Positions 33,632 through 43,649 of a stretch of 64,000 nt of DNA are shown here, piece after piece; position 1 is the first letter of the stretch; each line of letters opens with the position of its first letter. The DNA is from Diploptera punctata. Its lineage: Eukaryota; Arthropoda; Insecta; Blattodea; Blaberidae. Position numbers and translations under genes: made by a program. The DNA lies in contig JASPKZ010009951.1 of the NCBI GenBank assembly GCA_030220185.1, forward strand, positions 62,001 to 126,000, written 5' to 3'. Under the pieces are notes generated by a model. That model was not told the DNA's origin. It ran no database searches and saw nothing but the letters and a program-made list of their open reading frames with translations.

Positions 33632-33697
33632 CTGGAAGCGCTCGCCACTGAAGATGCCCTCCGCAGTTGAGGGAGAAACGTCTGGAAGAAACGCCAG
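33632..33697 (+). ncRNA. hammerhead ribozyme-like motif, right arm of copy 1
   Basis: Core CUGAAGA (33648-33654) matches the consensus CUGANGA. Stem II is CCCTC/GAGGG (33657-33661 with 33669-33673) with a seven-base loop and a U55-A74 closing pair with one bulged G. GAAA (33675-33678) follows. Stem III is the minimal ACGU palindrome (33678-33681), with C33682 as cleavage base 17. Stem I is CCA/UGG, then an internal loop, then GCG/CGC and CUG/CAG (out to 33632/33697). This is the minimal type-I form with a very short stem III described for Penelope-like elements. The secondary structure is my pencil fold. Activity is untested. Confidence 0.75.
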
Positions 33698-33867
33698 TTA
33701 TAGACCACGGCCACATAGCCCGGAATCTTTTATTACCATGATTACCGGCCGTGAAAGCCTGCATTTCATATTCTAAAGGTTTTGTTATTATTTTTATTTG
33801 ACGATGCAACTACATCATTAGCATCACAATTCAAACATGGCCGTCATATTTGTTCTGGGGCCTGTTT

Positions 33868-34052
33868 TGTTTAGCCTTGAGGGTCTTTTATGTACCGTAA
33901 ATCTAATACATGGGACTTGCAGCTTTATTTCCCTTCCGAAGGAACCAATTCTCAGGATTTTCATATCCCGAAAACAGCATTGACCATGACCGGACTTGAA
34001 CCCGCATACTTTGATACCAGAGACAAGCATGGTAACCACCGGTCCACATGGA
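33868..34052 (-). repeat. SINE, family E
   Basis: Minus strand: tRNA-like head with GGTGGTTACCATG (box A-like) and GGGTTCAAGTCCGG (box B), then a body to about 33868. A second, more decayed copy lies at 1620-1755. Confidence 0.6.
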
Positions 34053-34411
34053 TCGACATATTCTGAAAGTGAACTGGCATATGCATTGTATACATTAATA
34101 GTTAGCCGGTTATCTCAGTTTTCTTCTGCTTTAATGTTCTAGCCTGGATGTTTCTAACTTCTTAATTAATGGTATCAAGGATTACCCGATTACAGTTAAA
34201 AATATGGACATTAATACTTATTGAATACTCTCATTAAATAATACATAATCTAGTTAATATTATTTCTCATTCTTATTTATAGATGTTTTAGCATTTAAGG
34301 TCATATTGTACCTAGGATCTTTCGTTGTAACCTGTTTCCATTGATTTTATTTTTCTGAAGAAATTAACTGATTTTATTTTCGATGATCCTATGAAATGGT
34401 TATTAAACAGG

Positions 34412-34800
34412 CTAACTCACTGGCACCATCGAACCCGTAGGCTCATGGCCGCGCGGACATAAGCTCTCTATCCTGAGTTAATGTTGAGCCTTTGGCATGG
34501 ATTCCCTAAAGTAGTCCCCGCCCGGAGAACCGAATGGGGGACTATTTTACCTCCGGAAAATTTTGCCACAGAAAAACCCATGTCCGCGATTCTTGACGGC
34601 TGTATTTTACAGTGAAAGATTGTCACTCTTTCGACCAAGGTACTTTTTTCGTCTGCTTATCGTCTTCGACCTGTCTGGCATGTGTAACACTTTCGGCAGC
34701 AATGCTACCGCCAGCATAGCTCTCGGGAGTCATTTAAGCACGCAAGCCACTCCACCACGTCAAGATAAAGATACCATGGACGGAGTACACTAATCGTAAT
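34412..34800 (-). mobile_element. LINE-derived element: 5' region joined to 3' end
   Basis: Read on the minus strand, it starts with the 22045-22350 type 5' region (34800-34485) and continues within a few bases into the LINE 3' end, hairpin GAACCCGTAGGCTC (reverse) and CAGTGAGTTAG. The whole coding part is absent. It is either an internally deleted non-autonomous derivative or two abutting fragments. Confidence 0.6.
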
Positions 34801-35399
34801 CCCTTAAATTAAGAAAATGTTTGTTCGTCCATTACATCATGCTATTAATATTGAATCATCCTTCAAATCAATATCAGAGCTAATTCTGATATCGTCAGAA
34901 ATAGTACGATATTTTGAAATGGTTATTTTTGTATTGGTTGATATTTCCTTGAGACATGCATACTATCGCTTGAACCTTGGAATTCCCCAATTTTTTCCAG
35001 AAATATAATATCAAGAATTGATTAGCGTAAAGTTGGTTATTTTATGATAAACAATATTCTTAGAGCTTATCACTGTAGCATTTCGACAGTTACGTTTACT
35101 GTAAGTCCTGTTCCTCATAAACACAATTCTGCGAACTGCAGTTTTCAATCTCGTGTGATAATGTTGTGATAAACTTGCAAAGTTACCTATCAGAATCTTA
35201 TTGATATCACGATTTAGAAACTTTGCGCAACACAGTATTTCTGTTCAACATTATGCTGTTTCCCAAAAATAATTGAAGCTCTTCAGAACCTTGGTATGGC
35301 GCAACGGATAAAGAACATCGTTTTTATATCATGAACACGATCATAGGAGTAACATTAAGCCAAGAAAATTAATTATAGAGCTTTTATTATTCTTAAGCC

Positions 35400-35777
35400 C
35401 TTTTTCTTCCCTGTGCAAGGGATTAGAGCGCCTCCTAACGGGAATCAAGTTAATTTAGTTACGCTTATTTACCCATAGATGTCAGCGAGTGATAGGGAAT
35501 GTTGGTCTAGCGCCTCAATGAGACATCTGGTGGGTAAGTAAAGTATTTCTGGATGGGAAATGGTCGTTAAATTTTGCATAGAGGCCTTTTTATTCAGACT
35601 CGTGGTTCTTTTACGAGTTTGAAAATTTTCAGACTCAGGCCCCACGGATTAAAGTCCCTCCCGGAGGACTAGTTCCTTGGATTTTTCCATCCTAAAAATC
35701 CACTGATCATGGCCGGGTTTGAACCCGCGTCCCTCAGAACTAGAGGCAAGGTACATAACCACTAGCCCACCCCTGCC
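35400..35777 (-). repeat. SINE, family B (full length)
   Basis: Head with GTGGTTATGTACCTTGCCTC and box B GGGTTCAAACCC on the minus strand. The body includes GGGACTTTAATCC and AGACTCG..AAAAGAACCACGAG. It ends at about 35400. It lies 114 bp upstream of the splice acceptor of exon 2, antisense to the gene. Confidence 0.85.
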
Positions 35778-35890
35778 GACAAGAACTTTTATTTCTCTCC
35801 CTATGTTTTATAATTATAATTGCTTTTAATGGCGAGGAATCTTTAGACACGTGGAATACTATTTATCTTATTTTGTACATATTTTTACAG

Positions 35891-36429
35891 ACTCGAGCCT
35901 CAGTCCAGATGATTTGTCACCTGCAACGACCATGATGGCTGAAAATCTAGAATCCATCATGGAGGAAGCGCAGAAGAGAGTCCAAGTTAAACGTTCTGAA
36001 CCACCGCCTCCTCCGTCCGCCTTGCTCGCCAGTGCTTTGGAAAATTTGAAAAGGAACATAGAAGATTATCATAAGAAAACAGAAGGAGAAGAAGTGGACG
36101 AGGATTCTGACACTTGCGATGAGAGCGAAGAAGAAGAAGACGGAAAACCTGAGAAGCCGAGATCTAGAAAAGCGTCCAAATCAGCAGTTGCAATAGCTAA
36201 AAAATCTTTGTTTGAAGATGAGGAATATTATGATACCAGTTCTGGTATGTGGAGGATGATGTCTGCATATGACAATCTAGTTCTCTCTCGGCCAGGATAC
36301 AAAGAGGATCGTTCTGATGACACTAGTTGGCTAGCGACTCAACCGGTGGTTCATTGGAAAATTATGGAAGAATCCAGAAATAAGTGTATAGATTGGCTTG
36401 ACAGGCATCACGATCTAGCTGGGTTATGA
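35891..36429 (+). CDS. unknown protein, terminal exon 2
   Basis: The acceptor TTTTTACAG ends at 35890 after a T-rich tract. The exon enters in phase 1, matching exon 1 (codon G/A + AC), and ends at TGA 36427-36429. It encodes about 179 residues: SSLSPDDLSPATTMMAENL (again an SxSDxLSP module as in exon 1), a charged helix MAENLESIMEEAQKRVQVKR, a proline run (EPPPPPSA), a helix ALENLKRNIEDYHKK, a highly acidic stretch (EEVDEDSDTCDESEEEEDG), a basic patch (KPEKPRSRKASKS) and an ordered-looking end WRMMSAYDNLVL.., HWKIMEESRNKCIDWLDRHH. The two exons give 288 residues (or 291 with the alternative donor). The acidic run next to a basic patch suggests a nuclear or scaffold protein, but this is inference. 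I do not recognise the family. Confidence 0.8.
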
Positions 36430-36444
36430 ATTCTAGTAACTAAT

Positions 36445-36545
36445 TAACTAACTCATTGACCGTAGGTTCATGGCTATGCAGACATAAGCTCTCCGTACAT
36501 TCCTATCCTGAGCTAATGTGTCCCAATCATCCCCTGTATAATGTT
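36445..36545 (-). mobile_element. LINE 3' end fragment
   Basis: Minus-strand 3' terminus of the 6.3 kb LINE family (CATGAACCTACGGTCAATGA, then AGCTTATGTCTGCATAG), beginning 16 bp after the stop codon of exon 2. It would therefore form part of the host gene's 3' UTR if transcription continues. Confidence 0.7.
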
Positions 36546-36589
36546 TTATTTATATACAGAATTTTAATGTTTACACATCTTTCTGTACC

Positions 36590-37220
36590 TAAAGTTTTAT
36601 TTTTCTTCTCCACTCGTCTCTCTCCATCCAATCCATGTCATCCAGTCCCCTTGCTCTCATTCCAGTTATTTCCTGCATCCACGAGTTTCGAGGTCTTCCT
36701 CTCCTCCTTCTTCCAGGTGGACACCATTCCAATGTTTTCCTGGGTAATCTTTCTTCTTGCATTCGTCGTACGTGCCCATACCAATTTAATTGCTTATACT
36801 GTATATAATCTACTATTGAATAACCAATATTTATTTTTTCTCTTATGACAGTATTTCTTTTTTGTCTAATTTTGAACATCTTGCTGCTCTCCTCAAGAAA
36901 TCCATTTCCATCGACATAAGTTTTTGTTCTAAGTTTTTGTTGAATTTCCAAACTTCAGCTCCATATGTGACAGTACTTCTCACTATTGAATTATATATTT
37001 GTAACTTATTTTTCCTGGTTATATGTCTGTTCCATAAGACTCCATTCATCATTGCTGTTATTGCTCTACCTTTATTTATTCTGTTCTTAATATCACCTTC
37101 TTGTTTATCCTCTTTATCTAATTTTACTCCCAGATACTCAAATTCTTCACATCCTCTAATATACCACTTTTCATCTTCTAATATCAAATTTTCGGTTTCG
37201 GCTCCACATTCCATATAAAA
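36590..37220 (-). pseudogene. non-LTR reverse transcriptase C-terminus
   Basis: Two overlapping minus-strand frames. The first (37214-36843) reads EDEKWYIRGCEEFEYLGVKL, ..RAITAMMNGVLWNRHITRK, YNSIVRSTVTYGAEVWKFNK and EMDFLRRAARCSKLDKKE. The second (36951-36589) gives EKINIGYSIVDYIQYKQLNW, YGHVRRMQEERLPRKTLEW, GRRRRGRPRNSWMQEI and WMERDEWRRKIKL. A single frameshift near 36.88-36.95 kb joins two halves of one RT thumb and C-terminal region. It is a different, better preserved family than the others in the window, so probably a younger insertion. The 5' RT and endonuclease are absent. Confidence 0.85.
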
Positions 37221-37224
37221 TACA

Positions 37225-38435
37225 TGAGGTAAACTCCGGAGTATCTACGGATTTCTTATCTGTCCTGTATTACTTTAGGAAGAAGAATGACTCGTGTTCT
37301 ATCTACATATATTTTTTATTCAAATTTTGTTTTACGCCTTTGCTATTTATGAAGTTTATAGAAACATTCTTACCGCTTGTATTAAAAGTTAATTCAACCT
37401 GTTTCCATCAAATGGTGCAAGCGCTGTCGAAGCACTTCTTCAAGATAGATGCTGTTCTTAATGTTCATTAAAGCAACGTGCTATACTGTTCCGAACTAAG
37501 TTCCAATTGTACTGTAAACAAACTTGCATAAGATATTGGTCTATTGAGGGAACCGTGGTACTACTTTTACCTGTCATATGACTGAATTATATACGGAACT
37601 GTCGCCTTAGAAATATTGTTCTTATGTTATATTGCATTTTACGGGAAATAAGACTGAATACAAGGGGTAAGATGGTACCCAATTAGGAACTTCCTCCATC
37701 TCTTATTCATTTATGACAAAACATTATTAAGGGTCAACCTAATCAGATATTTGCGCTTTTTGCACGATGTCAATTTTTTTTGCAATCCATTATGAGCAGA
37801 ATATATACCCCATGCTGACTCACCTGTAAATTCTGCTGTTATATCCACCGCATTCTCAATAGCAAATGTGGATATTTTTCACTAAATTGTTTGAAAACAT
37901 TCAAAATATGTTTCTCTCCGCTTTTCTAATGACTTCTTTTCCATTGTTTTAAGAAAAACTACAGAAAGCGGCCAGTTGGAAACAATTTAAATCCCAACGT
38001 ATTCTACATTGCGCATGCGAAAGATTATAACAATGCTTATTTAATTTATTAAAATTGTGATTATATATTTTAAGATTATTCCATATAACATATAGACATG
38101 TGCTAGATAGTATATATTTTATTACTTTTATTTCCTTTATTTCGAGTGTTTATTTTCTTACACGCTTAAAGGCAAAACCATTATTCGACAAATGAAAACG
38201 CAATCATACATCTGATTTGCTTACACTACAACTGGAACTTAGCTCGGAAGAAGCTATAAAAATAATTCCTGTGTTGTGATAACCAGACAGTGACATTCAG
38301 AAGATACTGAAGTAGTGTATGGAGATGACTCTGTCGATCACTGTGCAATTACTCGGTGGCCAACCAGATTATCATAAATATTCGGGATAGTCCGCATATT
38401 GCACGAACTTATAACATTGTGCAGATCATTAATAA
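37225..38435. other. no gene seen
   Basis: AT-rich sequence downstream of the unknown gene and LINE fragment. No ORF or repeat is supported. It may include the 3' end of that gene. Confidence 0.45.
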
Positions 38436-38440
38436 CCTAT

Positions 38441-38738
38441 CCAGCCGCTGAGTCTCCGGCCCTGACGTTTTCACGACAATGTTGCCGATATGGATATTCA
38501 GTGGGAGGGGCCACTTTATGTACCGCGTGGAATATCAAATAATTGCGGTTATTAGATATACAGTCGACAACATCGCAGCAATTTCAAACTATATTAGCGG
38601 CGTCAAGAGAAGTGATTGGTTGTGGCAGACGTCCAATCTCACTTCAACTATTTCATTATTGGCATTAAGATGACGAGTTTCTCCCTCCTTACCCCTCGCA
38701 CAACTTAAACGTCAGGGACGGAGACTCGGCGGCTGGAC
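38441..38738. mobile_element. MITE family 2
   Basis: 298 bp with inverted ends CCAGCCGCTGAGTCTCCG (38441-38458) and CGGAGACTCGGCGGCTGG (38721-38738). Continuing inward, CCTGACGTT pairs with AACGTCAGGG-like sequence. A related copy is at 50640-51062. It does not encode a transposase. Confidence 0.85.
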
Positions 38739-39202
38739 CTGTAACAGACGTGTAACAGTGAAAGAATTGTCACTTCGACTGCGTTACACCACATCAGTAA
38801 ATGCTTTGTAAGACAACGCTTAGCCACATAATTATTAGGAAGAGGTCAGAAAAGTTGGGATGGACAGCCCACCTTACAGCTCTAATTGTCAAGATATGAT
38901 TATCATCTTTCGGTAAACTGAAGGAATATCATAGCAGGAGGAGGTTTGAAGTTTGTGTCTCCCTCGTGAAGGCTGATAAACAATGGTTCAGACGTGCTGT
39001 TTCATATATCTATTATGTAATAATTCCAAAGGGACGTAAGGCAGTTGAAAGATGAGATCATGTGGAAAAGTTGTATTTTGTTACCCAAGGATGCATCAAT
39101 ATATTGTAAAGTAAGAAATGTGTGGAACAAAAATATGTTTTTGTTTAAAAGAATATGTGCAATGCTTTTTGAGTGACTTTCGTAAGGCTCTTTTTAATTT
39201 AG

Positions 39203-39513
39203 TACTGCCTTGTCACGCAGCGGGCCCGGGTTCGATCCCCGCTCGGGACAGTTTTTCTGGGTGAGGATTTTATCGGGGTTTTTCCTCACCTGTAAGACAA
39301 ATGTCAGGAAAACGTTAAGGCCCAAACGGTCCCCGAAATCATATGGCCATCATCATCATTCATATTCATCTTATCATCATCATCCTTCACCGGTGTGGAA
39401 AGCAACGGGAAGCTACCACACCTATAATTCCCTAGTAAAGCTGCAAAGCATAGCATGAAAATGCTATGATTGCAGTGAAAGACCTGCCTTCGGGCAGAAT
39501 TACTATGGATGGA
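39203..39513 (+). repeat. SINE, family A, with target-site duplication
   Basis: A slightly 5'-truncated copy (it starts at ACTGCCTTGTCACGCAGCGG). Identical 12 bp flanks TTTTTAATTTAG at 39191-39202 and 39514-39525 define the insertion exactly. Both 3' hairpins are intact. Confidence 0.95.
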
Positions 39514-39639
39514 TTTTTAATTTAGATGTTTTTTTAGCGAATTCTGAAGTAATGAAGCTGTTGAGGATGTTTTCATGACAATATTTATTTTTTCACTTAC
39601 ACCAATCCTATCTAGTAGACACCGAAAACAACCATGACC

Positions 39640-39675
<36 letters not shown>

Positions 39676-39688
39676 AAGAAAAATAAAT

Positions 39689-39757
39689 GCCTGGTCGGGA
39701 TTTGAACCCGGACCTCTGAGTTGATATCTCAGTGCGCTACCACTTACGCTACCAGGC
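39689..39757 (-). repeat. tRNA-like cloverleaf cassette c
   Basis: Minus strand, 69 nt: acceptor GCCTGGT/ACCAGGC, D-stem GCGT/GCGC, anticodon-arm CTGAG/CTCAG with loop ATATCAA, and a T-arm with GGTTCAAATCCC. The flanks are an inverted repeat (GATAAGAAAAATAAATG at 39672 and CATTAATTTTTTAATAC at 39770) within (TA)n on both sides. Formally the anticodon would be AUC, but its flanking repeats tie it to cassettes a and b, so I do not call a functional tRNA. Confidence 0.65.
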
Positions 39758-39799
39758 GAATCCAGAACAAACATTAATTTTTTAATACATATATATATA

Positions 39800-40165
39800 T
39801 ATATGTTAACGCTCTAGCGAGCGCAATTTTTGTTTTTGTCAGGACTAAACTTGGCATATAGCAATCAATTAAAAAAAAGGTAAGATCGAGTTAACTAGCA
39901 ATATCGGACCATGAACATAGGACCATGAACATAGGAGTTTATCAGAAATTAAATTTTAAAAACAGGTTTTACCAGTCAAAAATTTCGAGTTTTTGCAACG
40001 AAACTTAGTATATACTGTTAGAATAAAATGAGGAAGGTATAAAAAATTAACGAAATCCTTCCATAGAAGTGTGGGTTTCCTGAAACCAGAAATTTGAAAA
40101 CAGCTATAGCAATCGCCATGTTTGATTCGTCCCAAGACGTCATTATATATTAGAATTTAATTAAC
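39800..40165 (-). repeat. dispersed repeat, reverse copy of the 25.4 kb type
   Basis: Reverse complements of CTCTAGAGCG, TACTAAGTTTCGTTG and TCGGATTTCGTTAAT-like blocks appear in the expected order, ending near the (TA)n that follows cassette c. Confidence 0.5.
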
Positions 40166-40169
40166 CATT

Positions 40170-41700
40170 GAATTGGTATTGTATCCTGTAAGATACATTA
40201 GTTTAATTTATTTAATATTGTTAATAATGTAATAGAAAAGTTAATCAGTAGAGATTATTTAAATTTGTGTCAAATTATTCAGCAACATTCAAAAGGTAAG
40301 AACTTCCTGTTATGAAGATTTGTTTTCTCTGCAGTTCGACACCCTTAAATAAGTTAGCTTAGGAAATTGAATTTCTCCAATGTAACAAAATAAAGGTATA
40401 TCCCGTAAACCAGCAAAATCGAACCATAACTTCGACTTGCTGAGGAATTCGCTTAGTTTACGCAGTTCCTGCGCGACGGATTTTTTGTTATTAACTAACT
40501 TTCAGGGCTGTGGTTCGCGATATGTATCGATACCAATATTTATTTATTTATTTATTGTTGTTTTTCTGTTTCCCTATCTCATTTACTTTTTTCACTATAT
40601 TTTACTCCAGACTCTGATCTGATAAAATGTAAAGAATTCCCTTTAATGAAAAAATCGTCCAAAGCTTGTGATCGAACCCGGATCCTATATCTTCGTAATT
40701 AGGATCGCTAATCATAACAGATGTGGACAAAAATACTAGTTTACAGATATGCTATGTATGGATGTTGCATGCTATATTCTTAATACATATTGTGAATATC
40801 TTTTGGACGATTCGTTGAAGAAAAAATCGTTAAAAGAAGAAAATTACATTGTAGTTTCACTCCTTCGTTATATAGGGGCCTATTATTTCTGCAAATTAGC
40901 AAATGCATTTAATGTTTGGCATGTAAATATGAATTTACTCTTTAAAAAGGTAACTGATATAAAATATCTTCAATCAAAACTTCCAGCCAATATTCATGAA
41001 ACATCTGAAGTTTGTTTCCACTCTATAATTAAATATTAAAAGTAAAACAACTTACAAATATAATGTACTCATTTACTTTCCTTTGTTTTTTCTTGATATT
41101 TACCTATTAACATTTCTTGGTAGCGGATGCATTGTAAATACAGCATTAATAATATGTAAATATTATATTTTTATGTATTCGCTTAATATTCTCACTTGTG
41201 TTAATATTATATATCTCTTATATATTTATTTAATTAATCAGTTCTTATTAATAAATAATTTAAAAATAAAGATTATACAACTGTATTACTTTTATTGCTA
41301 AATGCCCTCCGAAAACCTGCATGACAAGTTTATCTTGTAAAGATAGACCCATTTCTTGAATTATGATTGCTTAAGGTTAAATGTTTACCGTGTATTTTAT
41401 AATAATGTAATACGTACTGGGCCAGGTATAGATTTACTACTTGGAAATGAACCTACGCCGCAGACCACTTTCCCGTTCTGCGCAGATTTGTAGTAATGGG
41501 AGTCAGTTGTCCTTTTGAGTTTTTCTGTGTTAAATCATCTCTCTACCAGCCTTACACTGTGTTATATTAAATTCCCTTAATTCAGTATTCCCAGTCGGAG
41601 AGTGACTAGAGTAACTCGGCCTATTGGACAGCCCTTCACCTGACTTTGTCGCCGACTATTATGTTCACATGAGTACATACTTATAGGTTTTATTTCCAAC
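40170..41700. other. AT-rich DNA, no supported gene
   Basis: An open frame of 96 codons at 40749-41039 has no recognisable motif and AT-biased content, so I do not call it. The rest shows no repeat I can place. Confidence 0.45.
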
Positions 41701-41727
41701 ATGTATATATATATAACTCTGGGGAAC

Positions 41728-42012
41728 GCCGTAGCGTAGTGGTTAAGGCGCTGAGCTACAAGCCGGAAGGTCGACGGTTCAAGTTCCGGTGGGGTCAGAA
41801 TTTTTAAACTGACCAAAACCTTCTGGCGGCACTATGTCCCTGGGGTCGACTCAGCCTCTAACGTAAATGAGTATCAGACGTTTGTTCTGGGGTAAAGGCG
41901 GCCGTCACGCAGGGCTGACAACCCGGCCGTCATCAAGTGCCGATTGTCTAGAAAAAGTGGGAGCCTTAACCTCCTACTACCCCAAGGGATTCCCGAGGCC
42001 TGTAGTGGGACT
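41728..42012 (+). repeat. SINE, family C (tRNA head and body)
   Basis: The head shows box A TAGCGTAGTGGTTAAGGCG and box B GGTTCAAGTTCC. The body contains TGGGGTCGACTCAGCCTCTA and GGGAGCCTTAACCTCCT. A headless copy is at 302-450. It is preceded and followed by short (TA)n. Confidence 0.75.
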
Positions 42013-42019
42013 ACTTTAC

Positions 42020-42325
42020 TTTATATATATAACTCAGGCGATGAAGACTGCGGTTAGGATGGTCCATGTTCGATCCCGGGAAACAAGGAGTGGAGATCCT
42101 TCATCGCTCAATATTATCCAGACTGGTCCTGAGACCTTTCCAGCATTAATTGTGATTTCAAAAGTATCCGAAAACTGTTTGCCTACATGCACCCTACTCT
42201 TTGTGCCATTTAGACACATTCGTATAAGTCCAATTTTTTAGGAATTCCGATCCCGGGAAACAAGGAGTGGATATCCTTCATCGCTCAATATTATCCAGAC
42301 TGGTCCTGAGACCTTTCCAGCTTCC
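42020..42325 (+). repeat. direct duplication of an approx. 78 bp SINE-like segment
   Basis: The block CGATCCCGGGAAACAAGG..CAGACTGGTCCTGAGACC..TTTCCAGC occurs at about 42072-42141 and again at 42247-42321 with few differences. The first copy is preceded by a tRNA-like GGTTAGGATGGTC stretch. Confidence 0.75.
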
Positions 42326-42479
42326 TGTAAAATGAATACGAGGAGCTTTTTGGGGCAAAATTCGGTCGGAGCAAAGAGATAACCATATTGCCTTTTTATC
42401 TTGTTGTTGAATAAGGATAGTGTGTCCACGCCCCCATGTGTCTACCTGGCCTGTTATTAAGATTGCCTTTACTTCTAAT

Positions 42480-42640
42480 AACCAAAGATTCCTGATTCCG
42501 AAGTTCGTGGGTACGAATCTGGGCATGAGTCGAGTTTTTTTTTTTTTTTTTTCAGGATTTGAAAATCGTGTATGAAAATCTAGTCATGGGACCCATGTTG
42601 TAGATTAATGACACATAAAAGCACAAGTCTGAAATAAGAT
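42480..42640 (+). repeat. SINE fragment, family F-like, with long T run
   Basis: A diverged box B (GTGGGTACGAATC) is followed by an approx. 17 bp T run and the 3' block GTTGTAGATTAATGACACATAAAAG. Confidence 0.4.
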
Positions 42641-43477
42641 GCTTTTGAGCAAACATTTTTGCCATGCCATATTCTGTTTTGAACTGTAACGTTAACGACA
42701 TATGTGTTGTTAAAAGCATAGTTATATAAAGAATACTACTACTACGTAAAAGGAAAAGTTGACTGTATTGCAGTGTTTCATTATCGGGTTATCTGCTGTT
42801 ATCTATTGCTATTCAGATAAACGTGGAAACATCAATAATTTCATCAGTTCACACAGTTCAGCAGTAAATATATTTTATAGGTAAGTAATGTTATTCATTG
42901 CAATTATTATTTAATGTTCATACTCGTTTTCGTTCTATCTTTCCCTTATTTTAACTTTCTGCTTAATATATTGCCTAATTCCGTGATAGTTTTTTTTTAC
43001 TTTTTTTCTGCAAATATAACATTTTAGATAATGGTGACAAAATATGAGTACAGGAATAGAGTTTGAACCTTCCTTGAGATTATTTATCAAATTCACTCTA
43101 AACCGATGTTGTCCCCAATATCTCATTCTTTTTTCCAAGACAAGGATTCCTAAATACGTGATATGACTCGCAAATCCAATATATCGATATCATAATACCG
43201 TGATATTAAAACAGAAACTTATAAATAAAAAATAAAACTTAATTCGCCGTTTATTAAAGTTGATATTCAATATTAGAAGCTATATGAGGGCAAATACAAA
43301 CATTTATATGTGGTGATATCAAACGACATTTAATATTTAGGCCTATTTTCCTTCTAAAAATAAACTTACCATTAAATAATAATATAAAGAATACACGTGG
43401 TGATAACATATTTGCAAACAATATACTGGTCTTACTTTCTAGCAAAAATACTGTCTTCTATAAACGTAAGCATGAAA

Positions 43478-43582
<105 letters not shown>

Positions 43583-43649
43583 GATTTAGAGTAACAACGA
43601 AAATTGAAAATACAGAAAAAAAAATCAGTAATTTAACGAACAATGAAGA

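Larger units (their letters stand above)
33474..33765. mobile_element. fold-back element with hammerhead-like arms, copy 1 (Penelope-like origin)
   Basis: Arms 33475-33598 and 33615-33738 (124 nt each) are nearly exact reverse complements around a 16 nt loop. A 27 bp tail (33739-33765) follows the right arm. A 13 bp direct duplication TCATATTCTAAAG lies at 33461-33473 and 33766-33778, so the whole hairpin inserted as one unit. Each arm carries a hammerhead-ribozyme core (see the ncRNA entries). Inverted terminal repeats plus a one-sided tail fit the pLTR-plus-tail ends of Penelope-like elements. No coding sequence remains. Confidence 0.85.

Noticed and set aside
33452..33809. Frames on both strands reading NKRFRAMWPWSITGVSSRRF
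   Set aside because: Identical peptides on both strands result from the inverted repeat. This is the hammerhead arm, not a gene.
40749..41039. Plus-strand 96-codon frame
   Set aside because: AT-biased content with many Ile, Asn, Lys and Tyr, and no motif.
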